Shown here piece by piece: positions 25,486 to 34,842 of a stretch of DNA of 64,000 nt. Every line of letters begins with the position of its first letter. Positions within the stretch are counted from its first letter, which is position 1. Source of the DNA: DATCJA01 sp963734635 (GTDB lineage: Bacteria; Acidobacteriota; Vicinamibacteria; Vicinamibacterales; UBA2999); NCBI GenBank assembly GCA_963734635.1, contig CAVTIA010000010.1:62001-126000 (forward strand), in the 5' to 3' direction. The position numbers and the translations under genes were made by a program. Under the pieces are notes generated by a model. The model was not told the origin of the DNA, searched no databases, and saw nothing but the letters and a program-made list of their open reading frames with translations.

Positions 25486-26520
25486 ATGACTCGACTCTGT
25501 CTGACGTCAATCGTCGTGCTAAGCCTCTCTGGTCCTGCGTTGGCGCAGACAGTTGAGAACGCACCGCCCGCACCCGCGCCTCTCAACTTCCCCGTTGTGA
25601 CGTTCGGTGTCATGTCCTTTCTGGGGTATACCGCCGAACTCCACGAATCGAACGGGTACAACGCGTTTGACGTCACGCGCGGCTACTTCCACGTCCAGGC
25701 GCGACTCTCGGACCGCGTGCGCGTCCGGTTCACGCCAGACGTGAGGCCGACCACCGACGCGAGTCTCGACAGGAACCTCGCTTTGCGCCTCGAATACGCT
25801 GCCCTTGACGTGCAGGCGACTGACGGTGTGGCGATCATGTTCGGCTTGCACGAGACACCGTGGCTCACATTCGAGGAATCGGTCAACCGCTACCGTGTGC
25901 TCGGACCGATGTTCGCAGAGCGCCTGGAATTGATTCCTGGAGCAACCGACCTCGGTGCGAGCATCATCGCGAGGGGGGCCCGCACAGAGTTCCACCTGGG
26001 CGTCTACAACGGCGAGGGCTACGGCCGCGCCGAAGTCGACAAGTACAAGAGCGTGGATGGCCGCGCGACGTTCCGTCCGTTCGCCGAAGACGGCGAACTC
26101 GGCAACGTCAGCATTTCCGGGTTCTACCAGTACGGCTGGTACGCGAGGGATCGACCGCGCAACGTGGCGATCGTGATGGGCAGTTACGCGAACACCCACA
26201 TTGCCGCGACGGCACAGTATCTATCCGCCACCGATAACCCGTTCATCGCTCGGGACGTCCAGCGTCGCGGCATGTCGTTCTTCGGCGAAGGGCGGCAGGG
26301 TCCCACAGGGTGGGCCGCCGTCGGCGGTCTGGATATCTTCCGTCCGGACGCGTCCAACGCCGGTGACCAGAGGCGCCGCTACATCGTTGGCGGCGCGCAC
26401 TGGAGTCAGGTGGGACGCGGACGATTGGGCGTGGTGATCACGCTGGAGCAGGAATATCAGACAGCCAACTCGCAACTGCTCTCGCGACGGCTGCTCGCGC
26501 AAACGCACATCGAGTTCTAA
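25486..26520 (+). CDS. Outer-membrane porin-like protein
   Basis: 344 aa with a signal peptide (to ..GPALAQ). The rest is rich in alternating beta strands with aromatic ends: 'RGYFHVQARLSDRVRVRF', 'LALRLEYAALDVQATDGV', 'NVSISGFYQYGWYARD', ending in 'LLAQTHIEF' with a C-terminal Phe, the usual outer-membrane beta-barrel insertion signal. It resembles phosphate-selective porin-like proteins, although no anion specificity can be assigned. The ATG at 25486 is chosen for the signal peptide. Confidence 0.75.
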   Translation: MTRLCLTSIVVLSLSGPALAQTVENAPPAPAPLNFPVVTFGVMSFLGYTAELHESNGYNAFDVTRGYFHVQARLSDRVRVRFTPDVRPTTDASLDRNLALRLEYAALDVQATDGVAIMFGLHETPWLTFEESVNRYRVLGPMFAERLELIPGATDLGASIIARGARTEFHLGVYNGEGYGRAEVDKYKSVDGRATFRPFAEDGELGNVSISGFYQYGWYARDRPRNVAIVMGSYANTHIAATAQYLSATDNPFIARDVQRRGMSFFGEGRQGPTGWAAVGGLDIFRPDASNAGDQRRRYIVGGAHWSQVGRGRLGVVITLEQEYQTANSQLLSRRLLAQTHIEF

Positions 26521-26762
26521 GTCAAGCCGCGAGCCTTCTCATGTGCGAACCTCCGCTGCATCCCTGTTCAGCGAGCGGCGTCGGTTCAGCCGAATGCGGA
26601 ACTCAGTGGATTGGCGCGCGTGCTGTCGCGGTCCGGCCGCGTCATGCCGTGAGTCGAGCGCGCCGGCACACGCTGAAATCGCCCGACAGTGTTTCGGAGC
26701 ATGGTCACGGTTCTTGCGTTCAAGAGAACTCCATGAGGCCCGCCGCCGAAAGGAGTCAGCGA

Positions 26763-27464
26763 ATGCCAGAGCAGACCACCACCAATCCGATCGCGAGAAG
26801 GCAGTTTCTCAGGAATGTGCTGTCAGCCACGGTAACTGGCGCTTCCGTGGCTGGAATCGAGGTAGCCCTTCCTCGGCCCCTCCTGGCTCAAACACCCTCG
26901 ACTCCCGACGCGGCGCTTCGTGAACTCATGGCAGGCAACGAGCGCTTTGACAACAATCAACTGACCTCCGTCGAGCACGACCTCAGGATTCTCAAGGAAA
27001 ACACCGTCGAGAAGCAGGAGCCCTTTGCCGCCGTCCTCGCCTGTGCCGACTCGCGCGTGCCCGTCGAACTTGTTTTTGATCAGACCATCGGCCACATCTT
27101 TGTCACTCGTGTTGCCGGTAATATCGTGACGCCGGAAATCATTGCGAGTCTCGAATACGCCGTCGCCGTCCTCGGCGTCAAAGTGCTCCTCGTGCTCGGA
27201 CACACCGGCTGCGGAGCTGTAAAAGCTGCCATGAAAGCCGACGCCGTTCCTGGTCAAATCAGCGCGCTCTATCAGCACATCCAGTCCTCGGTTGAACACT
27301 CGGGTGGCGACTTCGGGAAAGCGATTTCAATCAACGCCAGGTTTCAAGCCAATCTGCTGCGCACATCCTCGACCGTTGTTCGCGATGCCTTGAAAGCCGG
27401 CAACGTCCGGGTCGAATCTGGTGTCTACGATCTGGCGACCGGCAAGGTTACGCTCCATCACTGA
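26763..27464 (+). CDS. Tat-exported beta-class carbonic anhydrase
   Basis: 233 aa behind AAAGGAG. A twin-arginine signal (ARRQFLRNVLSATVTG) directs it to the periplasm. Catalytic motifs are complete: 'AAVLACADSRVPVE' (Cys zinc ligand with the Asp-Arg dyad), 'FVTRVAGNIVTPE', and 'VLLVLGHTGCGAVKAAM' (His and Cys ligands). It interconverts CO2 and bicarbonate. Beta-carbonic anhydrases are mostly cytoplasmic; Tat-exported forms are a recognised minority. The 240 bp upstream (26521-26762) hold no supportable gene. Confidence 0.9.
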   Translation: MPEQTTTNPIARRQFLRNVLSATVTGASVAGIEVALPRPLLAQTPSTPDAALRELMAGNERFDNNQLTSVEHDLRILKENTVEKQEPFAAVLACADSRVPVELVFDQTIGHIFVTRVAGNIVTPEIIASLEYAVAVLGVKVLLVLGHTGCGAVKAAMKADAVPGQISALYQHIQSSVEHSGGDFGKAISINARFQANLLRTSSTVVRDALKAGNVRVESGVYDLATGKVTLHH

Positions 27465-27513
27465 GGGCTGGGGCTACGCTGATCATCGCAACGGCGTAGA
27501 GTACGATCGCATC

Positions 27514-28365
27514 ATGCGAGCTCTTGTACTGGCAGCGATCCTCGTCGCTGCACCGATCGCGCAGGAACGGCCGCTGCCGGACTTCGACGCGTTCGCGACC
27601 GAAGTAAAGAAGCGGCTGGCGACCGACGATGAGCGCCAGAGCGGGTACGTGTTCACCGAGCGGCGCCTCGAGCAGCGAGTGAATGCCGACGGGCGAGTGA
27701 CCAGCGAGTCGGCGAAGGTCTACGAGGTATATCCGGGTCTGCCAGGTGAAGATCGCTACCGCCGGCTGATCGAAGAAGACGGTCGGGCGATATCAGCCGA
27801 CAGGCTGGCAAAGCAGGACGCCGAGCGCCGGAAGACGGCTGAGGAGTACGCGCGGAAGCAGGCAGTCGCATCGGAACGCCAGAAGGAAGCGCGAAAACTG
27901 GACAAGGCGCGGGCCGAATACTCCGATGCGGTCGAAGACATCTTCCGCGTCTACGACATCCGAATGGTCAGGCGCGAACCAATCGAGGGCGCCGACACGA
28001 TCCTCGCGACGCTGACCCCGAAGCCCGGCGCCAGACCTCAAACGGCGGATGGAAAGGTGATGCAGCATTTCAAGGCGCGCGCCTGGATCAGCGAGTCGGA
28101 CTACGAACTGGTGCGCGTCGAGATCGAGGCCGTCGACAACCTGGCCTTCGGCCTCGGCCTGCTCGCGCGCGTGCACAAGGGAACCGTCGCCACCTACCAG
28201 CGCCGGAAAGTCAACGGCGAGAGGTGGCTTCCGGCGCAGGTAACGTGGACCGCCAGCGCCCGTGTGCTGCTCGTGCGGCGCCTTCGCCTTCGCGGGGTGT
28301 CCGAATTCTCCAACTACCGCCGGTTCACGGTGGATACGCGGACGACGATCGGCGAGTCACGCTAG
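27514..28365 (+). CDS. Secreted protein of unknown function with charged coiled-coil
   Basis: 283 aa with a short signal peptide (MRALVLAAILVAAPIAQ). An early 'ERRLEQRVNADGRV' block is followed by a strongly charged helical stretch (about residues 88-130; KQDAERRKTAEEYARKQAV, rich in A/E/K/R). The C-terminal half has beta strands (VMQHFKARAWISESDYELVRVEIE; WLPAQVTWTASARVL) that recall LolA/LolB-like or outer-membrane lipoprotein-sorting folds. I cannot name a family. It ends 15 bp before palindrome family B and faces the lectin-like genes. Confidence 0.6.
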   Translation: MRALVLAAILVAAPIAQERPLPDFDAFATEVKKRLATDDERQSGYVFTERRLEQRVNADGRVTSESAKVYEVYPGLPGEDRYRRLIEEDGRAISADRLAKQDAERRKTAEEYARKQAVASERQKEARKLDKARAEYSDAVEDIFRVYDIRMVRREPIEGADTILATLTPKPGARPQTADGKVMQHFKARAWISESDYELVRVEIEAVDNLAFGLGLLARVHKGTVATYQRRKVNGERWLPAQVTWTASARVLLVRRLRLRGVSEFSNYRRFTVDTRTTIGESR

Positions 28366-28380
28366 AAACGGGCCGCGCAA

Positions 28381-28412
28381 TGTAGAGCGCAGGCTTAAGC
28401 CTGCGCGCTACT
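28381..28412. repeat. Palindrome family B between convergent genes
   Basis: TAGAGCGCAGGCTTAAGCCTGCGCGCTA is almost a perfect palindrome. It fills the space between the stop of the coiled-coil gene and the stop of the first lectin-like gene (28411-28413). A bidirectional terminator is plausible. Confidence 0.7.
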
Positions 28413-29133
28413 AGTCGATTGCAAAGCAGTAGAACAGCCCGACTCCTCCCCAGCTGACGAGATCTCTCTGACTGCAGCCGGTCGTCGCGTGCGAGGAATT
28501 CCACGACTGGTTCCCGTTGCCGATGCGATCCGAATGACCGACCTGTGCGGACCCGGCGCTGTTGCTCGTCCAGTTGTTGCACGTATGGTCGGCCGCGTCC
28601 GTGAAGGCGCGTCCATCCGGTTGTGAACCGGTCAGGATGTCGTGGCGCGTCGGCAACGGATCACCGATGCCATTCACGAGCTCGCCTTTTTCGGTCAGCG
28701 CGAACTCCTTTGTCAGGTTGCTGCCGCGGCGCGCTTCATCCAGCGTGTCTCCGTGGATCTCCGACTGGACGATGGGTCGGCTGAGTCGTCTGTTCAGATA
28801 ATCCGGAACTCGCTCTTTCGCGCTGAACCAGGGACCTTTGCCGATACGGTCCCGCGCGTTGACCGCCGGCTGACCGGGCCGCGCCTGTGTGCTCAGGTAC
28901 GCGCGCCACGTCTTGCTCCCTGCACCAACGGCCGAGGCCAGCTTCTGGCAATGCGCATCCGCACCGGCCAATCCGCCCAGGTTCGCTCCATCGCCGATAG
29001 GCTCGCTCGTGACGAAGAAGGTCATCAGGCTCGAGGGAATCCGATCCGGGAGCGGCGTCTTACCCTCTTGTGCAATCGCGGTGCTCGACGTAACAAGCGT
29101 AGCGAACACCATCCAGAGATACGTGCTCCTCAT
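28411..29133 (-). CDS. Secreted C-type-lectin-fold-like protein, copy 1
   Basis: 240 aa with a signal peptide (..STAIAQ). The body matches the copy next to it: 'MTFFVTSEPIGDGANLGGL', 'ADAHCQKLASAVG', 'TWRAYLSTQARPGQPAVN', 'DHTCNNWTSN', 'HATTGCSQRDL' and 'GLFYCFAID'. The four Cys, the C-N-N-W-T-S motif and the terminal F-Y-C-F are typical of the C-type-lectin/endostatin-like fold (DUF1554-like proteins). Ligand unknown. It is 8 bp after copy 2 on the same strand, and so co-transcribed. Confidence 0.6.
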   Translation of the reverse strand: MRSTYLWMVFATLVTSSTAIAQEGKTPLPDRIPSSLMTFFVTSEPIGDGANLGGLAGADAHCQKLASAVGAGSKTWRAYLSTQARPGQPAVNARDRIGKGPWFSAKERVPDYLNRRLSRPIVQSEIHGDTLDEARRGSNLTKEFALTEKGELVNGIGDPLPTRHDILTGSQPDGRAFTDAADHTCNNWTSNSAGSAQVGHSDRIGNGNQSWNSSHATTGCSQRDLVSWGGVGLFYCFAID

Positions 29134-29141
29134 GGGCGTCC

Positions 29142-29918
29142 TCAGTTGATCGCGAAGCAGTAGAACATGCCGACGCCGTGTGTCCTGTTCAGCGCCGTCT
29201 GACTGCAACCAGTCGTGCCGTGCGATGAATTCCACGATCCGTTGCCGCCACCGTTGCGATCGGGAAATCCGATTTGCGCATTCGGTCTGTTCGGCGCCGC
29301 ATCCAGACCGCCCTGCGACTGCCCAGGAGCGGGGTCCCTGTTGCTCGTCCAGTTGTTGCACGTGTAGTCGAGCTCCGGTGGGTACGCCCTGCCATCGAGC
29401 TGCGATCCGGTCAGCATCTCGTGCCGGTTCGTGTAGGGGGTTGTCTTCGAGTACTCCCAGTCGCTGTCTCGCGGAACCTGGTAGTCGTTGAGCCCCGGCA
29501 CGATCTGCCCCCTTTCCGTGAGCCCCGTGCGCTTGTTCAGGTTGTTGCCCAGACGCGCGAGCTCGATCGTGTCCCCATGCAAATGGGCGAGATCGCGGGC
29601 AATCATCACGCCGTCGAAGTTGTACCAGGGCCCGGTTCCGATTCGATCGCGCGCGTTGACAGCCGGCTGGCCAGGTCGGGCCTGTGTGCTCAGGTATGCG
29701 CGCCACATTCGATTGCCCACGCCAACAGCGGCGGCGAGCTTCTGACACTGCGCATCTGCACCGGCCAGCCCACCGAGATTGCCGCCGTCGCCGATGGGCT
29801 CACTGGTCACGAAAAAGGTCATCGGCGTGCCACCCGGCATACCGTGCTGGGCGAGCGCGACGGAGGACGGCCCGCCCCACACGGCGAGCACGACAGCGAC
29901 AACGAAAGTCATTTTCAT
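29142..29918 (-). CDS. Secreted C-type-lectin-fold-like protein, copy 2
   Basis: 258 aa from the ATG behind GGAGC. Signal peptide ends ..VALAQH. It shares whole blocks with copy 1 (VTSEPIGDGGNLGGLAGADA, WRAYLSTQARPGQPAVNARD, TCNNWTSN, GMFYCFAIN) but has inserts in the middle (GLNDYQVPRDSDWEYS) and a Gly/Asn/Pro-rich stretch before the last Cys. It is the first gene of the pair and is divergent from the gene at 30006. The pair is a local tandem duplication with diverged central loops, where lectin-like folds usually bind ligand. Confidence 0.6.
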   Translation of the reverse strand: MKMTFVVAVVLAVWGGPSSVALAQHGMPGGTPMTFFVTSEPIGDGGNLGGLAGADAQCQKLAAAVGVGNRMWRAYLSTQARPGQPAVNARDRIGTGPWYNFDGVMIARDLAHLHGDTIELARLGNNLNKRTGLTERGQIVPGLNDYQVPRDSDWEYSKTTPYTNRHEMLTGSQLDGRAYPPELDYTCNNWTSNRDPAPGQSQGGLDAAPNRPNAQIGFPDRNGGGNGSWNSSHGTTGCSQTALNRTHGVGMFYCFAIN

Positions 29919-30005
29919 TCGCAGCTCCGATACAAGTCGGGATCCGTATGAATCGGCTATCATACGCGTCTTTCGTCGAACTCTCGCGGAACTCTCGACG
30001 CGCGG

Positions 30006-30830
30006 ATGAACAGCCAGAAGACTCACGGACGCTTCCTTGCGGGCGCAGCGGCGGCTGCGTTGGTGTCGATCGCGGCGCCGGCCACGCCAGCTGAATTGCA
30101 GCCTCGCACGATTGCTGCGTTCGACCATTACGTGCAGTTGAGCGAAGCCACGATGAACGCCGGCGCGCCGTTTCTGTGGATCGACAGACTGCCAGCCTCA
30201 CAACGAGACTTGCGACGCGACGAGTTGCGCCAGGGTTCGGTCCTCATCGAGGGCGTAACGACCACCGACGGCGGTAAGAAAATCAGCATTCCGGATGGCC
30301 TCGTGCACCACTGGATTGGGCTGGTGTTCGTGCCCGGTGCGACCGTCGACTCTGCGGTCGCCCTGCTCCAGGACTACGACCGCCACGCGGAGATCTATAA
30401 ACCGGCGGTGGCGAGATCCAGGCTGCTCGCACGGAACGGCGATACATTCCGGGTCTACCTTCGTTTCTTCCAGAAGAAGGTCATTACGGTCGTGGTCAAC
30501 AGCGAGCATGAAGCGCGTTTCAGCCGCGAAGGACGCGACCGGGCACGGAGCCGCATTTACAGCACTCGGATCGCGGAAGTGGAGAATCCGGATACACCCC
30601 GCGAGCGCGAGAAGCCCGTCGGCCAGGATGGCGGGTATCTCTGGCGGTTGAATACGTACTGGCGTTTTCTGGAGCGCGACGGCGGTACTTACGTGCAGTG
30701 CGAGTCCATCACGCTCACACGCGATATACCTGTCGGGTTCGGCTGGCTGATACGTCCGTTCGTCACCAGCATTCCGCGCGAGTCGCTCGAATTCACGCTC
30801 ACGACCACTCGAAGGACGCTCGCATCATAG
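30006..30830 (+). CDS. Exported START/SRPBCC-like protein
   Basis: 274 aa with a signal peptide (..APATPAE). After a short helix it contains a cone-like alpha/beta region: 'VHHWIGLVFVPGATVDSAVALLQDYDRHAEIY', 'YLRFFQKKVITVVVNSEHEARF' and 'YVQCESITLTRDIPVGFGWLIRPFVTSIPRESLEFTL' (in two parts). The 'RDIP..GWLIRPFV..IPRESL' ending is typical of membrane-anchored START-like cyclase/dehydrase proteins. A hydrophobic ligand is likely but unidentified. Its stop shares a base with the GTG of the DUF2252 gene, indicating co-translation. Confidence 0.65.
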   Translation: MNSQKTHGRFLAGAAAAALVSIAAPATPAELQPRTIAAFDHYVQLSEATMNAGAPFLWIDRLPASQRDLRRDELRQGSVLIEGVTTTDGGKKISIPDGLVHHWIGLVFVPGATVDSAVALLQDYDRHAEIYKPAVARSRLLARNGDTFRVYLRFFQKKVITVVVNSEHEARFSREGRDRARSRIYSTRIAEVENPDTPREREKPVGQDGGYLWRLNTYWRFLERDGGTYVQCESITLTRDIPVGFGWLIRPFVTSIPRESLEFTLTTTRRTLAS

Positions 30831-32353
30831 TGAACAGAAACTCTCCACGCAGGCAAAGCAAGACGCACGGCGCAGAGACGAAAGACGGCGTCAAACCGCA
30901 CACCGAGCGTCCGGATGGCGAACCGCCGAGCGTGACCCGGTCCCTTGCGGGACATGTGGTATTCGCTGGCGCAGACAGCGCCTCTTATCGTTCGCTGCGA
31001 CTTCGGCCGGCTTCACGTGCCGAGCGGTTCAAGCTGGGTCGAAGCCTCCGGGACCAGGTGCCACGTGGATCGCTGGGAAACTGGAAGCCGCGCGGCGGGC
31101 GCCCAAACCCCGTTGATCTGATCGTCCGCGCGCACGAAGGCAGGGTTGCCCATCTCATTCCGATCCGGATTGGTCGCATGGTCGCCTCCCCGTACGGTTT
31201 CCTGCGGGGTGCCGCAGTCGTCATGGCGGAGGACGTAGCGCATCTCCCGGCAACCGGGATCACTCCTGTGATTTGCGGTGATGCTCATCTTGGGTAACTT
31301 CGGATTTTACGCGTCGCCGGAACGGAACCTGGTCATCGACTTGAACGACTTCGACGAGGCACATCCGGGCGCCTGGGAGTGGGACTTGCGTCGCCTCGTG
31401 GCCAGCATCTGGGTAGCAGGACGACAGAATGGTTCCACCGAAGCCCAATGCGGGGAGTCGGTCAGCTCGTGCGTCGCCGCGTACCGTCAGGAAGTGCAGT
31501 TCATCGCCAATGAGCCACTGTTGTCGCGTTCCTACGAGCGGCTGGACGTAGAAAGGCTGCACGGGAGAGTTTCGGACAAATCGTTGCGCACGGAGATCGC
31601 GCGTGCCGCCACGCACGCTCGATCGAGAACGAGCGACCGGGCATTGCCTCGGTTCACGACGGAACGGGACGGGCGCCGGCAAATCGTGGACGAACCGCCG
31701 CTCATCACACATCTCGCCCAAGGCAGACACGGAGCGCATAGCTTTTGCCCTCGACGACTATCTCGGCACGTTGGCGCCGCATTGGCGGCATGTGCTCGGT
31801 GGGTACACGCTGGTCGACGTCGCCCATAAGGTTGTCGGGCGTCGGCAGTGTTGGTCTACGAAGCTATGTCGCGCTCTTCGAGGGCAGCAGCCCCGACGAC
31901 GTCGTCTTCCTGCAACTCAAGCAGGCGAGGCGATCCGTGGTGGCTCGATACGTCCATGGCGACTCGGCCCGGCACGCCCATCAGGGACAGCGGGTCGTCG
32001 AGTATCAGCAGGAGTTGCAGACCGTCAGCGATCCACTGCTGGGTTGGACAAGCATCGACGGACTGCAGTACTACGTGCGGCAGTTCCGCGACATGAAGGG
32101 CGCCATCGCGATCGACGCCATTGAACCGGCTGCGCTGGTCGACTATGCGAGGATCCTCGGCCACCTGCTCGCGAAGGGACATGCCCGGACGAGCGGGGCC
32201 TCGATGATCGCCGGCTACGTCGGTTCGTCGGACAAATTGGACAAGGCTATGTGTCGCTTCGCCCGCGCGTATGCGGACCAGACCGAAGCCGATCATCAAG
32301 CGCTGGCGCGTGCAGTGGAGCGTGGGGTTTTGCGAGCCGACCGCACAAAGTGA
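30830..32353 (+). CDS. DUF2252 family protein (kinase-like fold), three frameshifts
   Basis: About 506 aa if three single extra bases are removed (31292-31294, 31722-31723, 31837-31839; G-runs in all cases). Family blocks appear in order across three frames: 'RPNPVDLIVRAHEGRV', 'IPIRIGRMVASPYGFLRGAA', 'VICGDAHLG' | 'NFGFYASPERNLVIDLNDF', 'PGAWEWDLRRL' | 'ADTERIAFALDDYL' | 'VGSVGLRSYVALFEG', 'VFLQLKQARRS', and the C-terminal 'HLLAKGHARTSG'. DUF2252 proteins resemble aminoglycoside phosphotransferases (GDAHLGNFG ~ catalytic HGDxxxxN loop; IDLNDFDEA ~ metal-binding Asp). The substrate is unknown. No stop codons interrupt the corrected frame. Confidence 0.7.
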
Positions 32354-32373
32354 GTCTCGCAGCCATCTGAGGG

Positions 32374-34741
32374 CTACTCTCCGACGACTTCGGGCGCGTG
32401 AACGTCCCACCATTTCTGCGCACGCTCGTTCGTCCATCTCTCGTCGCAGGGCACGCGGGCCAGCTCAGACTCGAGTTGGAGCGCCGAAGGTGGCCGCTTC
32501 GCCGGATCCCTTTTCGAGACACATCATCAGAATGGCTTCGAGCTGTTCGGGGATAGGCAGCTCCGATCGCCTGGAAGGCCGGACAGGCGGCGCCTGGACG
32601 TGTTGCAGCAGCATCTGCGCCGGGGTGTTCGCCTCGAACACTGTGTGGGTGGTGAGCGCCCAGTACGCGGTACAGGCCAGCGAATAGAGATCCGCGCGGC
32701 CGTCGATGCGTGTCTCGCCCATCACGATTTCCGGCGGCATGAAAGCGGGCGTCCCGTGCACGATGTCCTGGTTCGAGAGGACGGTCGCATCACGTCCGGA
32801 CTGATCCTTGACGACGCCGAAGTCGAGAATCTTGACGTAGTCGTATTCCGTTCCCAGCCGGGTCACGAACACGTTGGCCGGCTTGATGTCCCGGTGCACG
32901 AGCCCAAGACCGTGTGCCTCGGCGAGCGACCGGCATGCCTGCCGCAAGAGCACGATCACCCGATCGGCTGGTTGAGGACCGAAGCGCGTTCCGATGTGAT
33001 GCAGGTCGAGTCCCTTCAGGAACTCCATCACATAGTAAAAGCTGCCGGTCTCATTCGTGCCGAAGTCGTACAACTGCACGGTGTGCGGCGACCGTAACCC
33101 GGCGGTCACCTGCGCTTCACGCTCGAAGCGTCGCACCAGCTGGTCCCGTGCGGCGCCCGGCGGGACGTCATGGCGAATGAGCTTCACGGCCGCAGGACGC
33201 ACGAGAAACCGATGTCTCGCGAGCCAGACCTCCCCCATGCCGCCCGAGCCAAGCCGCGAGACCAGACGGTAGCTGCCAACGGCCACCGCTTCGTTCAGCT
33301 GCTCCTCGTCCACTTCCAGCACCGTACTCCGGGCAAAGTAGGACCGCCCGTTCCAGAACTGCTCGGAGCTCGCGGATGTTTCCGGGCCAGCTGTACGCTT
33401 CGAGCCGACGCATCGAGTCTGCCGAGACACCATCGATGACCTTTCCCGAACCGTCGTGCGTGCCGCCGCACGAAATGATCGACGAGCGCCGGTATGTCCT
33501 CGCGCCGGTCGGTGAGCCCGGGCACATGGAGGCGGTTCGCGGCAAGCAGTTGAAACAGCGGCAGGAATCCGCCCGGCGGCGGTTGACGCACATCATGCGT
33601 GGTCGAGGCGATGAGCCGAACACCGGACTGCTCGACTTCGCCGCGGCGCCGGCGATCGTGATCCCGTTCCAGTCTGGCGTGAAGCGCGCGCTGAAGATCC
33701 TGCGGCAGCTCGTGCACCGCATCGAGAAACACCGTACCGCCTGAGGCAAGCTCAAATCTGCTGGCAATGAGAGACTTCTCCGCGTCGCGTGACGTCATCG
33801 CACCGCCGGCGTGTCGATACTGCGTGTTCACCTCCGGGCAGCTGACGAAGATGAACGCGCCCGCTGCGTCCGGACCCGTCGTGCACTGCGCGCGCCACCG
33901 CCTCCTTGCCCGCACCCGCCGGACCGGTAAGAAGCAGCGGCTCGCTCCGCTCGGCCAGACGCGCGATACCGTCGCGCAGCTGCCGGACAGCGCCGCTGCC
34001 GCCGAGCAAGGGCCCCTCCACGCGGCTGCGTGCTTCGCTGAGGAGCGCCTGTGCAACGCGCAGTTCGCGCTCGAGCGCGGCGGTTCGCTCCGCGACACGG
34101 GCCTCCAACGATGCGTTGGCCTCTTGCAGTGCCTCAGCGGCCTGTCGCCGCTCCGCGTAGAGCCGCGCGTTATGGATCGCGCTCGCAATCTGGTTCGCAA
34201 CGATTGACACGAGGTCGCGCTCGTGCTCACCAAACGAACGCGGCACGGGGCTTTCGATCGAGAACACGCCGATGAGATCGTCGCGGATGAGCAGCGGAAT
34301 GGCGATTTGGCTTTCCGCGTTTGGCAGGCCTGGAACCGGGATCGCCTCTCCGAGCTGCCCACCCCGACCAGCCTTTTCCATCTCGCGGCGTTGAGCCGCC
34401 GCGTAGGCGCGCTGCTGCCCCAGATTGCTGACGTGCATCATCCGGCGCTTCTGCGCGACCATGCCGATCACTCCGGTCCCAACCTGGACGCGTCCGCCGA
34501 TGGCCTGATTTTCGTAGCCCCTGCTTGCGATGACCCGCAGTGTCCGGTTGTCCGGCTCGAGAATCAGCACGTTTGCGTGGTGAAACTCGAACAACTCGTC
34601 CATCGTCCGCAGCGCGGCGTCGCAGATCTCGTCCAGATCGAGCGTGGAATTGATATCCGCGGACACGCGCTGCAGGATTTGCACCTCCGCGATCTTCCGC
34701 TCGAGTTCCGTCACTTTTCGATGTGAATCCTGATTCGACAT
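32374..34741 (-). CDS. GAF - degenerate sigma-54 AAA+ - Ser/Thr protein kinase chain, four frameshifts
   Basis: About 787 aa after removal of four extra bases (33860-33862, 33445-33447, 33329-33333, 32508-32510). Order: N-terminal helix; GAF domain ~20-190 (GTGVIGMVAQKRRMMHV, IAIPLLIRDDLIGVFSIES); coiled coil ~195-240; AAA+ with Walker A 'LTGPAGAGKEAVARAVH', but the GAFTGA loop replaced by 'GGAMTSRDAEKS' and Walker B 'TVFLDAVHELP' lacking the Glu, then 'AYSWPGNIRELRAVLERAV'; then directly a complete kinase: 'LGSGGMGEVW', Lys in 'AAVKLIRH', 'HRDIKPAN', 'DFG', 'FMPPE'. No HTH follows. The chain looks like a kinase regulated by a GAF sensor through a non-activating AAA+ module. Joining the parts depends on the corrected frame at 33329, where no start codon or stop intervenes. 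Confidence 0.65.
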
Positions 34742-34746
34742 TCGAC

Positions 34747-34842
34747 GCGTGAATTTACGGATTTACGGATTTACAAATTGACGAATTGATTGCGCCATTG
34801 AAATCCGTGAATTCGTGAATCCGTCAATTCGTAAATTCAGTA
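34747..34842. repeat. Word-repeat hairpin (TTTACGGA / AATCCGT)
   Basis: Left arm: 'gaatttacgg atttacggat' type words; right arm: 'aatccgt.aattcgt' words in inverse complement. The right arm overlaps the last codons of the PNPOx gene (stop at 34824-34826). Very A/T-rich compared with flanks. The copy at 37766-37866 uses the same words. Confidence 0.65.

Noticed and set aside
31278..32353. DUF2252 fragments as separate small genes
   Set aside because: The fragments join in order into one DUF2252 domain set after three single-base corrections.
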